Assembly: GCF_003201285.1 (NCBI RefSeq)
Contig: NZ_QICS01000002.1
Location: 186,001-250,000, forward strand
Direction of reading: 5' to 3'
From: Lachnotalea glycerini
GTDB taxonomy: Bacteria; Bacillota; Clostridia; Lachnospirales; Lachnospiraceae
Length of the DNA: 64,000 nt
The translations under genes were made by a program, and so were the position numbers. Every line of letters begins with the position of its first letter. The first letter of the stretch is position 1. The notes under the pieces were generated by a model. The model searched no databases, was not told where the DNA came from, and was given only the letters and a program-made list of their open reading frames with translations. Below, one piece after another: positions 27,828 through 37,518 of this stretch.

Positions 27828-28177
27828 GCAAAATCTCCTTTAAGAATGTGGTACTAATTATATCACTCTTATTTCTCCATTGGTAGTATAATATCATTAA
27901 ATATGTTAAAATAACATGCAAAATATAAAATGTCTGACAGTAATTATGCGCCTATTTGTAATCTTATAAACAAGGATAGTATTTAGTTGTATAAGTTATT
28001 TTCAATTGTGTTAATACTATAATGGATTATAAAAGGTTATAAAGGCTTATTCAAGCAGCTAAATTTTTAAGAAATTCTTACAATATTATCAAATTGTCGG
28101 ATATTACTATTCGCATGATTGAAAAAAAGGGCGAAATATAGTATGATAAAACCGTTACTATTTAGTGGAGGAATAAT
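27828..28177. promoter_or_regulatory. Divergent promoter region (lyase gene / rhomboid gene)
   Basis: On the - strand, an extended -10 TGATATAAT (27857-27865) drives the lyase gene. On the + strand, TTGAAA (28119-28124), a 17-base spacer and TATGAT (28142-28147) form a good promoter for the rhomboid-led operon. Nothing else is clear in this 350-base AT-rich gap. Confidence 0.6.
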
Positions 28178-28768
28178 ATGTCAAAAGAAAAATTAAAAGT
28201 TAGAGTTTCGTTTAATTCACCAGTTATATTAGGCTTTTCCTTGATATGTTTAGTGGCTTTGGTTTTAAATTCTATTACCAGAGGAGCATCAAACAATTAT
28301 ATTTTTAGTGTTTATCATTCCTCTTTATTAAGTCCGTTAACCTATGTAAGATTCGTGGGACATATTTTTGGTCACGCAGGCTGGGAGCATTTTATAGGCA
28401 ATATTACATTGATATTAGTGGTTGGTCCTTTGCTAGAAGAGAAATATGGTTCTCTTAATCTATTGTTTGTCATATTGTCAACTGCTTTGATTACGGGAAT
28501 TGTTAATTTTATATTTTTTCCATATACACAGTTACTTGGTGCAAGTGGAGTGGTTTTTGCTTTAATATTACTTTCCTCGTTAACCAGTATCCAGGAAGGC
28601 AAGATTCCTTTAACGTTTCTATTAATTACTTTTATCTATATTGGTGGTCAGATTTATGAAGGCATGTTTATTCAAAATAATGTAGCGAATTTGACGCATA
28701 TTCTTGGTGGAGCGGTAGGAGCTTGTTTAGGATACATAATGAACAAAGAAAAAATGCATAGATATTAA
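28178..28768 (+). CDS. Rhomboid-family intramembrane serine protease
   Basis: The 196-residue membrane protein has six hydrophobic segments and the rhomboid motifs: HAGWEHFIGN after TM1, LGASGVVFAL with the catalytic Ser in GASG near residue 127, and THILGGAVGACLGY with the catalytic His in the last helix. It cuts membrane-embedded segments of partner proteins. GGAGG precedes the ATG, and its own promoter starts the second transcript of the Ter island (rhomboid, YceG-like, TelA, TerD). A substrate within the island, perhaps a membrane-linked partner, is a guess. Confidence 0.85.
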   Translation: MSKEKLKVRVSFNSPVILGFSLICLVALVLNSITRGASNNYIFSVYHSSLLSPLTYVRFVGHIFGHAGWEHFIGNITLILVVGPLLEEKYGSLNLLFVILSTALITGIVNFIFFPYTQLLGASGVVFALILLSSLTSIQEGKIPLTFLLITFIYIGGQIYEGMFIQNNVANLTHILGGAVGACLGYIMNKEKMHRY

Positions 28769-28785
28769 GGGTGAAATAGGGAATT

Positions 28786-31059
28786 ATGTTTAAAAATAAA
28801 GAGATTTCAAGATTGGATGATTTTTTTAATGAACGAGTTAACAGAATGAATGATATCGTTTATTTTTGCCGCTTCAATGGATACAGTGAAGCAATTAAAA
28901 ATTTTATATTACAATATTATGAAGCAGCAAGAACATCAGGAGTTATTATTGAAGGAAAAATTCCCAATCCGGATGAAAAAAATTTATCCTACTATGATGA
29001 AATAATGGGACTGAATTTTGAAATGAGTGTGGGCTTTCTTACTGCAAGCTTAAAAAAATGGCTGCCTAGAATGAACGATTATCAGCGAAGTAATGTTGCA
29101 ACGTCATTGTTTGATACTCTGGATGAAATGAGAAAAGAGGGCAAAAATGATAATATGCTTAAAAATGCATATATTAAGTTTATGTGCTGGCTTTATTATA
29201 AATTTGAAAGAATCGTTAACCAATTAGGAGAGAATAAGATTCCAAAGATTCTTTATGAAGGTGATATTAGTAACTATGAGCTAAAGCTTATTGCAATCTT
29301 ATCTAAGTCTGGATGTGATGTCGTATTATTACAATATAATGGAGATAATAATTACTTGAAATTAGATCCCAGATCAAAGCTTTCTTTAGCATATAATGAA
29401 GCTGGAATGCAAGAATTTCCACCTGGATTTAATATTAAATGTTTAAGGAAAGAGCAGGAGAATAATTTAAAAGTAAGACAGTTATATGGAACGCTGCCTC
29501 AGATGACAAACTGTACCAATGCTTGGATGAGTGGAGCAGGTCTAGAGGATATATTAAAGAGTGTTCCAGACAGAGGAAATGATTCCAAATTATTTTATAA
29601 CGGCTTTATAAGAATCAATGGCGTGGAAGATAAGCTGACATATATCAATGAATTATTTCAATTTCAGCTTCAAATAAAAAGTAATCAACGAAAGCTAGTT
29701 GTAGTGGAGAACCAAATTGAACCGCCGTCAATGGAAGAAATATCCGAAATCCGAAGAAACCATTATCAGAATAAGGAACAGATGATATTAGATTTAACAA
29801 ATAACATTCAATATACTGCAAATTTAGAATTGCAAAGATTAATGAATAAAGCATATATAGATGTTGTAATAGAGGAAAGTAAGAAAGAAGAATTGAATTT
29901 AAATAAATTAACGAATAAAGCGGTATATTTGTTGTGCTGGCTTAAGCGGTATCAGAAATTTTTATTTATGAGTTGGAAAAATGCAGAAATAGCATGCTTT
30001 ATTTATTTAGGCGGGTGCAAGAATGAATATGAGGCCTTGTTTTTAAGACTTTTAGCAAAGCTGCCTGTTGACGTAATTATTTTAGTTCCGAATCGAAATC
30101 AATCATGTTTGTTACAAGATAAAATGTTATACGAGATCAATTATACAGAATCTTTGGCAGTTGATAAATTTCCAGTAGAAAATGCTTCCATACATATGGG
30201 AACTGCGGCATACCATGCCGAAAGAGAGTTGGATACTTTGATGTATCAAGATTCGGGTATGTATCGTAATATGCAGTATGATAAAGCAGTTTCTCTAACT
30301 CTGCAAACGATGTATGAGGAAATTGCTATATTATGGGATCAGGAATTAAAATACCGGCCAAACTTTAGTACGTTAAATGGGATAGTGAATATACCGGTCA
30401 TCTTTTCTAAAATCTCCGGTGTCAAGGACAGTATGGTAACTCAATATTGGGACAGAGTCAAAGAATTAATTACGAATGATACCTTGGTTGTGAAAAACAA
30501 ACCAATTGTGAAAGGAACGGACAGCAATCCAATTAAGCCGTTTGTAACTGAATTTTTAAAGAACAAAAGATTAATGAAAGAAAAAATCAAAGCGCACAAA
30601 GCCTATCCATATAGTGTGTTAAGAGATGAGAGTCAGGAGCATATTTTAGACAAACTACAAGCATTGATTGAGCAGAGGCTGATTCAGGGTACCTTTGAGA
30701 ATGGAACAGAATATACAATTATTGCAACTGTTCTAAATCTAAACAAAGATATTATCAGGATGATTCAAAAATTTGATTTTACAAAGAAAAATCCTAAGAT
30801 GATATATATTAATACGACCGAAAGTACTATTACACTTGAGGACAGTATTATCACCGCATTTTTGAATTTACTGGGATTTGATGTTTTGTTCTTTATTCCA
30901 ACCGGATATCAAAATGTTGAAAGATTTTTTACAAGGAAGCTCATGGAGGAATATCAAATAGGTGAGTATATGTATGATTTACAAATACCTAATTTTGATA
31001 CTCTTTCATCAAATCCACTACATACGTGGAGAGAAAAATTATTTAAGAGAGGTAGCTGA
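28786..31059 (+). CDS. YceG-like protein of the Ter island
   Basis: The 757-residue cytoplasmic protein matches the YceG_bac type that accompanies TelA and TerD genes in Firmicutes tellurite/stress islands. Long alternating alpha/beta stretches are visible, with repeated strand patterns such as IPKILYEGDISNYELKLIAILSK cut by a loop, then VVLLQYNG, DVIILVPNRNQSC and FDVLFFIPTGYQNVE, suggesting two similar Rossmann-like halves. No catalytic motif could be named. The ribosome site is weak (AGGGTG, then 12 bases). The family has no established activity. Confidence 0.7.
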   Translation: MFKNKEISRLDDFFNERVNRMNDIVYFCRFNGYSEAIKNFILQYYEAARTSGVIIEGKIPNPDEKNLSYYDEIMGLNFEMSVGFLTASLKKWLPRMNDYQRSNVATSLFDTLDEMRKEGKNDNMLKNAYIKFMCWLYYKFERIVNQLGENKIPKILYEGDISNYELKLIAILSKSGCDVVLLQYNGDNNYLKLDPRSKLSLAYNEAGMQEFPPGFNIKCLRKEQENNLKVRQLYGTLPQMTNCTNAWMSGAGLEDILKSVPDRGNDSKLFYNGFIRINGVEDKLTYINELFQFQLQIKSNQRKLVVVENQIEPPSMEEISEIRRNHYQNKEQMILDLTNNIQYTANLELQRLMNKAYIDVVIEESKKEELNLNKLTNKAVYLLCWLKRYQKFLFMSWKNAEIACFIYLGGCKNEYEALFLRLLAKLPVDVIILVPNRNQSCLLQDKMLYEINYTESLAVDKFPVENASIHMGTAAYHAERELDTLMYQDSGMYRNMQYDKAVSLTLQTMYEEIAILWDQELKYRPNFSTLNGIVNIPVIFSKISGVKDSMVTQYWDRVKELITNDTLVVKNKPIVKGTDSNPIKPFVTEFLKNKRLMKEKIKAHKAYPYSVLRDESQEHILDKLQALIEQRLIQGTFENGTEYTIIATVLNLNKDIIRMIQKFDFTKKNPKMIYINTTESTITLEDSIITAFLNLLGFDVLFFIPTGYQNVERFFTRKLMEEYQIGEYMYDLQIPNFDTLSSNPLHTWREKLFKRGS

Positions 31060-31060
31060 A

Positions 31061-32203
31061 ATGGGTTTAGATTTTAGTAAAGCACAAACACAAATGCCTT
31101 CTGCAACATTGGAGCCACAAAATGAAATAGAGGTGGTACAACAGTATGATATTGTTGCGGACAGGCAGCAGATGAATTCACAGCTAGTTAATTCAAGTGA
31201 AGTGGATACGCTTGTCAGCCAAATTGAAGTTAATAATTTAGAGACAATCGTTTCATTTGGATCAACAGTTGCAGAGGAGATATCAAAGGCTTCAGATATT
31301 GTACTAAACAGTATGAATATGTCACAGTTGGACGGTTCAAGCGAGATGTTAAATACGCTGGCTAAAGTTATGTCGAAATTTGATATAGAAGAAATTAAGG
31401 ACAATCCGGGGTTGTTTGATAAGTTATTTGGAAACCTTAGAAAACAGTTAGATAAAATTTTAGCAAAATATCACAATATGGGCGAAGAAGTTGACAAGAT
31501 TTATGTTCAGCTAAAGCAATATGAATCAGAAATAAAACAGTCAAATCGTAAGCTGGATGAAATGTTTCAGGCAAATGTGAATTATTATCATGATTTGGTA
31601 AAGTATATTTTAGCAGGAGAGCAAGGCTGTAAGGAGCTTGAAAATTATATTACTCAAAGAAGAACGGATATGGAAGCAACAAGTGATAATTCCATACAAT
31701 TTGAATTACAAAGCTTAGAGCAGGCTTTAATGATGCTTGAGCAAAGAACACAGGATCTTAGAACAGCAGAAAATGTTGCAATTCAGTCAATTCCAATGAT
31801 CAAGACAATGGAATTTAGCAATATGAATTTAGTTCGTAAGATCAACTCTGCATTCATTGTTACACTTCCTATATTCAAACAAGCTTTAGCACAGGCAATT
31901 ATGCTGAAAAGACAAAAAATTCAGGCGGAAGCAATGTCTGCATTGGATGAAAAGACAAATGAAATGCTAATTAAAAATGCCAAAAATACAGTGGAACAGT
32001 CTAAAATGACAGCCAGATTAGCATCGGGAAGCTCTATCAAAATTGAAACACTTGAAACTACTTGGAAAACAATTGTCAGTGGAATTGATGAAACAAAACA
32101 AATACAGGAAAACGCTCGAAAGAAGCGTGTTGAGGATCAGGCAAGATTAGAAAATATTAAATCAGAGTTTAACAAGATGTATCATATGCCAGATAAAAAA
32201 TAA
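31061..32203 (+). CDS. telA: TelA-like toxic anion resistance protein
   Basis: The 380-residue protein is almost entirely alpha-helical, with long coiled stretches (about residues 90-360), like TelA/KlaA. Recognisable patches are ELENYITQRRTDMEATSDN near 190-208 and TMEFSNMNLVRKINSAFIVTLPIFKQ near 245-270. TelA proteins are linked to tellurite, nisin and cell-envelope stress resistance; their mechanism is unclear. The ATG at 31061 has GAGAGG upstream and lies one base after the preceding stop; an upstream in-frame start would overlap the YceG gene. It is followed by TerD genes. Confidence 0.85.
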   Translation: MGLDFSKAQTQMPSATLEPQNEIEVVQQYDIVADRQQMNSQLVNSSEVDTLVSQIEVNNLETIVSFGSTVAEEISKASDIVLNSMNMSQLDGSSEMLNTLAKVMSKFDIEEIKDNPGLFDKLFGNLRKQLDKILAKYHNMGEEVDKIYVQLKQYESEIKQSNRKLDEMFQANVNYYHDLVKYILAGEQGCKELENYITQRRTDMEATSDNSIQFELQSLEQALMMLEQRTQDLRTAENVAIQSIPMIKTMEFSNMNLVRKINSAFIVTLPIFKQALAQAIMLKRQKIQAEAMSALDEKTNEMLIKNAKNTVEQSKMTARLASGSSIKIETLETTWKTIVSGIDETKQIQENARKKRVEDQARLENIKSEFNKMYHMPDKK

Positions 32204-32228
32204 ATTGCAATTATAGGAGGAAAAAATA

Positions 32229-32810
32229 ATGCCAATTAACTTATCAAAGGGACAAAAAGTAGATTTAACAAAGGGAAATCCGGGACTAAAAAACATTATG
32301 GTTGGATTAGGATGGGATGTAAATGCATTCGATTCAGGAGCAGCATTTGACTTAGATGCAGCAGCATTTTTACTGAGTGATAGTGGTAAGTGCCCGACAG
32401 AGAAAGAATTTGTATTCTATGGAAATCTTGAACATGCAAGTGAATCTGTAAAACATATGGGTGATAATTTGACTGGTGAAGGCGATGGAGATGATGAACA
32501 GATTCAAATTGATTTAAGCAAAATACCTTCTAATATACAAAGGGTAGCGTTTACTGTTACGATCTATGATTCAGAAGTAAGACGTCAGAATTTTGGTCAG
32601 GTTTCTAATGCATTTATTCGAATTGTAGATGAAACAACAAATGTTGAATTAATACGTTATGATCTTGGAGAGGATTTTTCTATTGAAACAGCTATTGTTG
32701 TCGGCGAATTATACCGAAACAATGGGGAATGGAAATTTAATGCAATCGGCAGCGGTTTTCAGGGTGGTTTAGCAGCGTTGTGTGGCCACTATGGAATCGA
32801 CGTAGCATAG
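32229..32810 (+). CDS. terD: TerD-family protein, copy 1
   Basis: The 193-residue beta-sandwich protein carries the complete TerD pattern: [14 protein letters not shown] at the start, GLGWDVN at 27-33, the DLDAAAFLL strand, and the calcium-binding loop [15 protein letters not shown] near 77-91, ending with [20 protein letters not shown]. TerD domains bind Ca2+ and are thought to assemble stress-sensing complexes at the membrane with TelA and TerC. A perfect AGGAGG lies upstream. The next copy starts 12 bases later and is closely similar, the sign of tandem duplication. Confidence 0.95.
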   Translation: MPINLSKGQKVDLTKGNPGLKNIMVGLGWDVNAFDSGAAFDLDAAAFLLSDSGKCPTEKEFVFYGNLEHASESVKHMGDNLTGEGDGDDEQIQIDLSKIPSNIQRVAFTVTIYDSEVRRQNFGQVSNAFIRIVDETTNVELIRYDLGEDFSIETAIVVGELYRNNGEWKFNAIGSGFQGGLAALCGHYGIDVA

Positions 32811-32822
32811 GAGGTAGAAAGT

Positions 32823-33404
32823 ATGCCAGTTAGCTTACAAAAAGGGCAAAAGGTTAGTATAACAAAAGGTAATCCTGGTTTATCCAGAGTAGTAGTTGGA
32901 TTGGGCTGGGATGTCAATAGCTTTGATACAGGAGGCGATTTTGATCTAGATACCGCAGCATTTTTATTAACAGACAGCGGTAAGGTTTCAAAGACTGAGG
33001 ATTTTGTATTCTTTGGAAATTTAAAGCACCCTTCTGGATGTGCAGAGCATATGGGCGATAATTTAACAGGAGCAGGAGATGGAGATGATGAGCAGATAAA
33101 AATTAATTTATCTTCCATTCCGTCAAATATCAGTAAGATTGCATTTTCTGTAACAATATATGAAGCAGAAGTCAGGCGTCAGAATTTTGGACAGGTTAAT
33201 AATGCTTTTATAAGAATTTATGATGAGGATACAAGGGAAGAAATACTTCGTTATGATTTAGGAGAGGATTTCTCAATTGAGACTGCTGCTGTATTTGGTG
33301 AATTATACAAAAATAATAATGAGTGGAAATTTAATGCAATTGGAAGCGGGTATCAGGGAGGTTTAGCTGCTTTATGTGCAAACTTTGGCGTTGATGTCGA
33401 ATAG
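32823..33404 (+). CDS. terD: TerD-family protein, copy 2
   Basis: The 193-residue protein is the same length as the preceding copy and shares the framework ([45 protein letters not shown]). The acidic Ca2+ loop is intact. AGGAGG precedes the ATG. The two copies are neighbours of a more divergent third, so the family expanded in place. All are expected to be soluble. Confidence 0.95.
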   Translation: MPVSLQKGQKVSITKGNPGLSRVVVGLGWDVNSFDTGGDFDLDTAAFLLTDSGKVSKTEDFVFFGNLKHPSGCAEHMGDNLTGAGDGDDEQIKINLSSIPSNISKIAFSVTIYEAEVRRQNFGQVNNAFIRIYDEDTREEILRYDLGEDFSIETAAVFGELYKNNNEWKFNAIGSGYQGGLAALCANFGVDVE

Positions 33405-33415
33405 GAGGCCTTTAA

Positions 33416-34018
33416 ATGGCAATCAGTTTACAAAAGGGACAAAAAATAAGTTTACAAAAGAATCCATCTAGGGGGTTAGGCGAAATTCTGGTGAATTTAA
33501 ATTGGAATTCAAAACCTGTGAAGCAGGGCATATTATCGGGTTTATTTGGTTCGAAAGGAATTGACTTGGATTTGGGCTGTTTATTTGAACTAAAAGATGG
33601 AAGAAAAGGAACGGTTCAAGCATTGGGTAATGCTTTTGGAAATCTAAATAATGAACCTTATATTATGCTTGATGGAGATGATAGAACGGGTAACTCTATT
33701 GCAGGAGAAAACCTAAGAATCAATGGGGATCAGTTATGCAAGATTAAAAGAATTTTAGTATATACATTCATCTACGAAGGGGTTGCAAATTGGCAGCAGG
33801 CAGATGCCACTGTTACCATAAAATATCCTGGTGCAGAGGATATTTTAGTTAAAATGGACAGCTATAATTCTACGAATAAAATGTGTGGATTGGCATTGCT
33901 GGAAAATATCAATGACGAGACCTTTAGTGTTGAAAAAATAGTTCAATTCTATCAGGGACATGAAGCCTTGGATAGAGAATTTCATTGGGGTATACAATGG
34001 AGAGCAGGACATAAATAA
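33416..34018 (+). CDS. TerA-like divergent TerD-family protein
   Basis: The 200-residue protein begins like its neighbours (KGQKISLQK) but then follows the TerA pattern: LDLGCLFELKDGRKGTVQAL at about 44-63 and PYIMLDGDDRTGNSIAGE at about 80-97, with a different acidic loop and the ending WGIQWRAGHK. It lacks the GDGDDEQ loop, so calcium binding may differ. AGGAGG lies 7 bases before the ATG. It probably forms mixed complexes with the TerD copies. Full-length TerA proteins are longer, so this is a single-domain version. Confidence 0.75.
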   Translation: MAISLQKGQKISLQKNPSRGLGEILVNLNWNSKPVKQGILSGLFGSKGIDLDLGCLFELKDGRKGTVQALGNAFGNLNNEPYIMLDGDDRTGNSIAGENLRINGDQLCKIKRILVYTFIYEGVANWQQADATVTIKYPGAEDILVKMDSYNSTNKMCGLALLENINDETFSVEKIVQFYQGHEALDREFHWGIQWRAGHK

Positions 34019-34044
34019 GATAAAAGAATTTTAATGAAAGGATA

Positions 34045-34078
34045 ATGCAAACACAACAATCAATCTCTGTGTTTGCAT
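34045..34078 (+). other. Perfect hairpin between TerA-like and last TerD gene
   Basis: ATGCAAACACA (34045-34055) is repeated in reverse complement at 34068-34078 with a 12-base loop. It lacks a T tail, so it is more likely an RNA-processing or stability element, or an operator, than a strong terminator. Confidence 0.45.
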
Positions 34079-34123
34079 CTCAAATAAACATGCGTACACG
34101 TTTACTTGAGTTTGGTATAGAGT

Positions 34124-34711
34124 ATGTCAATTAGTTTGCAAAAAGGGCAGAAAGTCAGCTTATCAAAGGACAATGCAGGGCTTTCTAAAGTATTGATTGG
34201 TTTAGGATGGGATGAAGTAAAGGTAAAAGCCGGCTTCTTTGCGGCGAAACCAAAGCCAATTGATTGTGATGCATCTGCTATATTATTAAAGAATGGTAAA
34301 TTAGCTGGTAAGGAAGATATTATATATTTTGGAAATTTAAAGCATGCATCAGGAACGGTACAACATATGGGAGATAACCTGACTGGCGCGGGAGACGGAG
34401 ATGATGAACAGATAGTAGTTGATCTTTCAAAGCTTCCACAGCAATATGATAAAATTGTACTGGTGGTTAATATTTATCAGGCTGCTCAAAGAGGCCAGCA
34501 TTTTGGATTAATACAGAATGCTTTCATTCGTCTGGTTGATAGTAGAACGAACAGTGAAATGTGCAAGTATAACTTGTCTGAGGATTACTCCGGAATGACG
34601 GCTATGATTTTTGGCGAAGTTTACAGACATAATGAGGAATGGAAGTTTAATGCGATAGGACAGGGTACAAATGACCAGGGACTAGAAGCACTAGTAAACA
34701 GATATCGATAA
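34124..34711 (+). CDS. terD: TerD-family protein, copy 3
   Basis: The 195-residue protein has KGQKVSLSKDNAGL, GLGWDE and a [15 protein letters not shown] calcium loop. Between them is an insert KVKAGFFAAKPKPIDCDAS that replaces the usual N-terminal loop residues. It resembles the TerD versions (for example TerZ/TerE) that differ mainly at this loop. The ribosome site is poor (only a partial GAG), and the hairpin at 34045 lies upstream, so it may be expressed less than the others. A Ca2+ pump gene follows, fitting a Ca2+-linked system. Confidence 0.9.
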   Translation: MSISLQKGQKVSLSKDNAGLSKVLIGLGWDEVKVKAGFFAAKPKPIDCDASAILLKNGKLAGKEDIIYFGNLKHASGTVQHMGDNLTGAGDGDDEQIVVDLSKLPQQYDKIVLVVNIYQAAQRGQHFGLIQNAFIRLVDSRTNSEMCKYNLSEDYSGMTAMIFGEVYRHNEEWKFNAIGQGTNDQGLEALVNRYR

Positions 34712-34792
34712 GAAATAGTAAAGAAGAGAAAGTGAAGCCATAATAAAAGGGTTTCTCTTTCTCCTATTTAACCATGAAGGAGAAATTAAGAC

Positions 34793-37453
34793 ATGAATTT
34801 TAACGGACTTTCAGATAAAGAAGTCGAAGCATCTAGGTCTAAGTATGGTTCAAATACAATTCCAGATTCTGAGCCAACCACGTTTTGGGAGGAATTTAAG
34901 GAAACATTCAGCGATCCAATGATAAAAATACTTCTGGCAATCGCAGCATTAATGATTGTTATGTTTTTCTTTGGATATGCAGAGATTTATGAACCAGTCG
35001 GTACGATTGTTGCAGTGTTGGTTGTTGCTTTTGTATCCGCAAAAACGGGTGTAGCAAGTGATACGAAATATCGGGAATTAAAGGACAGTACCAAGAAGGA
35101 TCAATGTAAGGTGTATCGAAATGGCGATGTTGTAGTTAATGATGTGGATGATGTCGTTGTGGGAGATAAAATACTCCTACAGTCGGGAGATAAAATACCT
35201 GCTGATGGAGTTCTTGTATTAGGAGAGTTAAGTATTGACAATTCAGCTTTAAATGGAGAAGCGGAAGAATGTAAAAAGGAAGCAGTAGAAGAAGACTTTC
35301 AGCTCACAGAAGAAATTACAGGTGATACCTTTGTAGATAAGCAGTCCTTATTCAGAGGAGCTGTTGTTTTTGACGGAGAAGGAATACTTGATGTTCGCAA
35401 GGTTGGCTTGAAAACCATGATGGGCAAAATGGCAGAGGAAATGCAAGAAGATGAGCCGGATTCTCCACTTAAGGTTAAGCTTTCAAAGCTTGCAGGCCAG
35501 ATTTCCACATTTGGATACATTGGAGCAATTGTAATTGCAGTATTATATTTTGGTTATTTTGTAATTTCCGCAGGAGGCTTTAGTGCTTATTTTTCAATTG
35601 GAGCGTCGGAAGTGATAAAGGATATTGTTGATGCAGTTTCCCTTGCGGTTGTTATTATAGTCTGTGCTGTTCCGGAAGGCCTGCCACTAATGATTTCTCT
35701 TGTCTTAATGCAAAATACAAGTAAAATGTTAGAACATAATGTATTGGTTCGTAAGGCAGAGGGTATAGAAACCGCCGGTTCACTTAATATTTTATTCAGC
35801 GATAAGACAGGAACCATTACAAAAGGTATGCTTGAGGTAGTAGACTTTTTTACCGCAGATGGAAATCTGATACCAATCAGTGAATTAAGTAAGCATACAA
35901 AGGTTAAGGAGCTGATCGACTGTGCGATTGGAAAAAATACATTGTCTATGTTTGATGCAGAGCACAGAGTAATTGGCGGCAATGCAACAGATCAGGCTTT
36001 AATGAAATTTATAGGTGAAGATACTTACCATGCATTAATGGGAAATAAAAAAATTACAATCACTGCCTGTCAAAGCTTTAATTCCTCAAATAAATTTAGT
36101 CAGGCGAGAATTGAGAGCATGGGGAAAACCTTTTATAAGGGAGCACCGGAGCGTTTGATTGAGTCAGCTACCCATTATTTAGACAAAGAGGGTAATGAAA
36201 AAGAATTAGATAAGGCACTGCTGAATAAAAGAATAGAGGAAATGGCATCAAAGGCTATGCGTGTACTGGCATTTGGATATTCCGAGCATTGCATGTGTGA
36301 AAATGAAATTAACAAAGATACAGTTATCATTGGATTAGTCGGAATTAGAGATGATGTAAGACCTGAAGCTAAGTTTGCAATTGAAGAAGTTCAAAAAGCA
36401 GGTATACAGGTAGTCATGATTACAGGAGATCGTTTAGAAACAGCAATGGCAATTGCAAAGGATGCAGGACTGATTCAAGGTGAAGCAGACAAGGTAATTA
36501 CTTCTGCAAAGTTAAATGAAATGAGTGACGAGCAAGTAAAAGAGATGATTCCATCGATTCGAGTGATTGCACGCGCACTGCCAACGGATAAATCCAGGAT
36601 GGTAAGACTGTGTCAGGAAATGAATTTGGTTGTAGGTATGACGGGAGATGGTGTAAACGATTCACCGGCTTTAAAGCGTGCTGATGTCGGATTTGCAATG
36701 GGAAGCGGTACCGAGGCAGCAAAGGAAGCTGGAAAAATTGTCGTTTTAGATGATAATTTCAAGTCAATCAAGGATGCAATATGGTACGGAAGAACAATTT
36801 ATCATAATATACTTAAATTTTGTAAATTCCAGCTTGTGATTAATGTAGCAGCGGTTGTTGTCAGTGCTATCGCACCATTTTTTGGAATTGAAGAACCACT
36901 TAAAGTAACACATCTTTTATTCGTTAATTTAGTAATGGATGGCTTGGGAGCCATTATGCTTGGAAATGAACCAGCGCAGGAAAAATATATGAAAGAAAAA
37001 CCGCGAAGAAGAGATGAAAATATTATAAGTAAGAAAATGATGACCCAGATACTAGTTATGGGTATTTGGCTTACAATATTAAGTTTTGCATTTTTAAAGC
37101 TTCCATTTTTTGAATCATTTTTTGATAGTGAAGAACAGCAGTTGACAGCTTATTTTGTATTGTTTATTGTAAGTGCTTTGTTTAATGGATTTAACGTAAG
37201 AGATGAGGGCTTTGGAATATTAAAAGGATTGGATCAAAATACAGGGTTTTTAAGAGTAATATTTATGATTATCATCATACAGGCATTAATTGTTAATTCA
37301 GGTTTAATACCGCTTGCACTTTTTACTTGGATTGGAAATATGTTTAGCTGTGTGCCATTTGGAATAAAGGGCTGGCTGCTAGTTTTTGTTCTTGGTTTTA
37401 CAATGATACCTATTGATTTAATTCGTAAAAGCTTAACAGCAAATAAAGAATAA
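34793..37453 (+). CDS. Calcium-translocating P-type ATPase (PMCA-like)
   Basis: The 886-residue ATPase has all P-type landmarks: the A-domain loop NGEAEE near 154, PEGLP at 294-298 in TM4, phosphorylation D337 (SDKTGTITKG), an N domain with FNSSNKFSQ and KGAPERLI, and the hinge MTGDGVNDSPALKRADVGFAMG. Eight to ten membrane segments are expected. The PEGLP and membrane-domain pattern place it among PMCA-type Ca2+ pumps. TerD proteins bind Ca2+, so a pump in the same island is biologically consistent. AAGGAGAA precedes the ATG. A terminator-like hairpin follows at 37466. Confidence 0.9.
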   Translation: MNFNGLSDKEVEASRSKYGSNTIPDSEPTTFWEEFKETFSDPMIKILLAIAALMIVMFFFGYAEIYEPVGTIVAVLVVAFVSAKTGVASDTKYRELKDSTKKDQCKVYRNGDVVVNDVDDVVVGDKILLQSGDKIPADGVLVLGELSIDNSALNGEAEECKKEAVEEDFQLTEEITGDTFVDKQSLFRGAVVFDGEGILDVRKVGLKTMMGKMAEEMQEDEPDSPLKVKLSKLAGQISTFGYIGAIVIAVLYFGYFVISAGGFSAYFSIGASEVIKDIVDAVSLAVVIIVCAVPEGLPLMISLVLMQNTSKMLEHNVLVRKAEGIETAGSLNILFSDKTGTITKGMLEVVDFFTADGNLIPISELSKHTKVKELIDCAIGKNTLSMFDAEHRVIGGNATDQALMKFIGEDTYHALMGNKKITITACQSFNSSNKFSQARIESMGKTFYKGAPERLIESATHYLDKEGNEKELDKALLNKRIEEMASKAMRVLAFGYSEHCMCENEINKDTVIIGLVGIRDDVRPEAKFAIEEVQKAGIQVVMITGDRLETAMAIAKDAGLIQGEADKVITSAKLNEMSDEQVKEMIPSIRVIARALPTDKSRMVRLCQEMNLVVGMTGDGVNDSPALKRADVGFAMGSGTEAAKEAGKIVVLDDNFKSIKDAIWYGRTIYHNILKFCKFQLVINVAAVVVSAIAPFFGIEEPLKVTHLLFVNLVMDGLGAIMLGNEPAQEKYMKEKPRRRDENIISKKMMTQILVMGIWLTILSFAFLKLPFFESFFDSEEQQLTAYFVLFIVSALFNGFNVRDEGFGILKGLDQNTGFLRVIFMIIIIQALIVNSGLIPLALFTWIGNMFSCVPFGIKGWLLVFVLGFTMIPIDLIRKSLTANKE

Positions 37454-37465
37454 AAAGTTTATAAA

Positions 37466-37506
37466 ATTGGTATGTGCTATAATAAATAACACATACCGAT
37501 TTTTTT
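37466..37506 (+). terminator. Terminator with an extended -10 promoter in its loop
   Basis: ATTGGTATGTG (37466-37476) pairs with CACATACCGAT (37490-37500), with one G-U pair, followed by TTTTTT. The loop contains TGCTATAAT (37475-37483), a perfect extended -10, and the next gene's GGAGG starts straight after the T run. So it may end the pump transcript and launch the phosphatase transcript. Confidence 0.65.
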
Positions 37507-37518
37507 GGAGGACTTATC

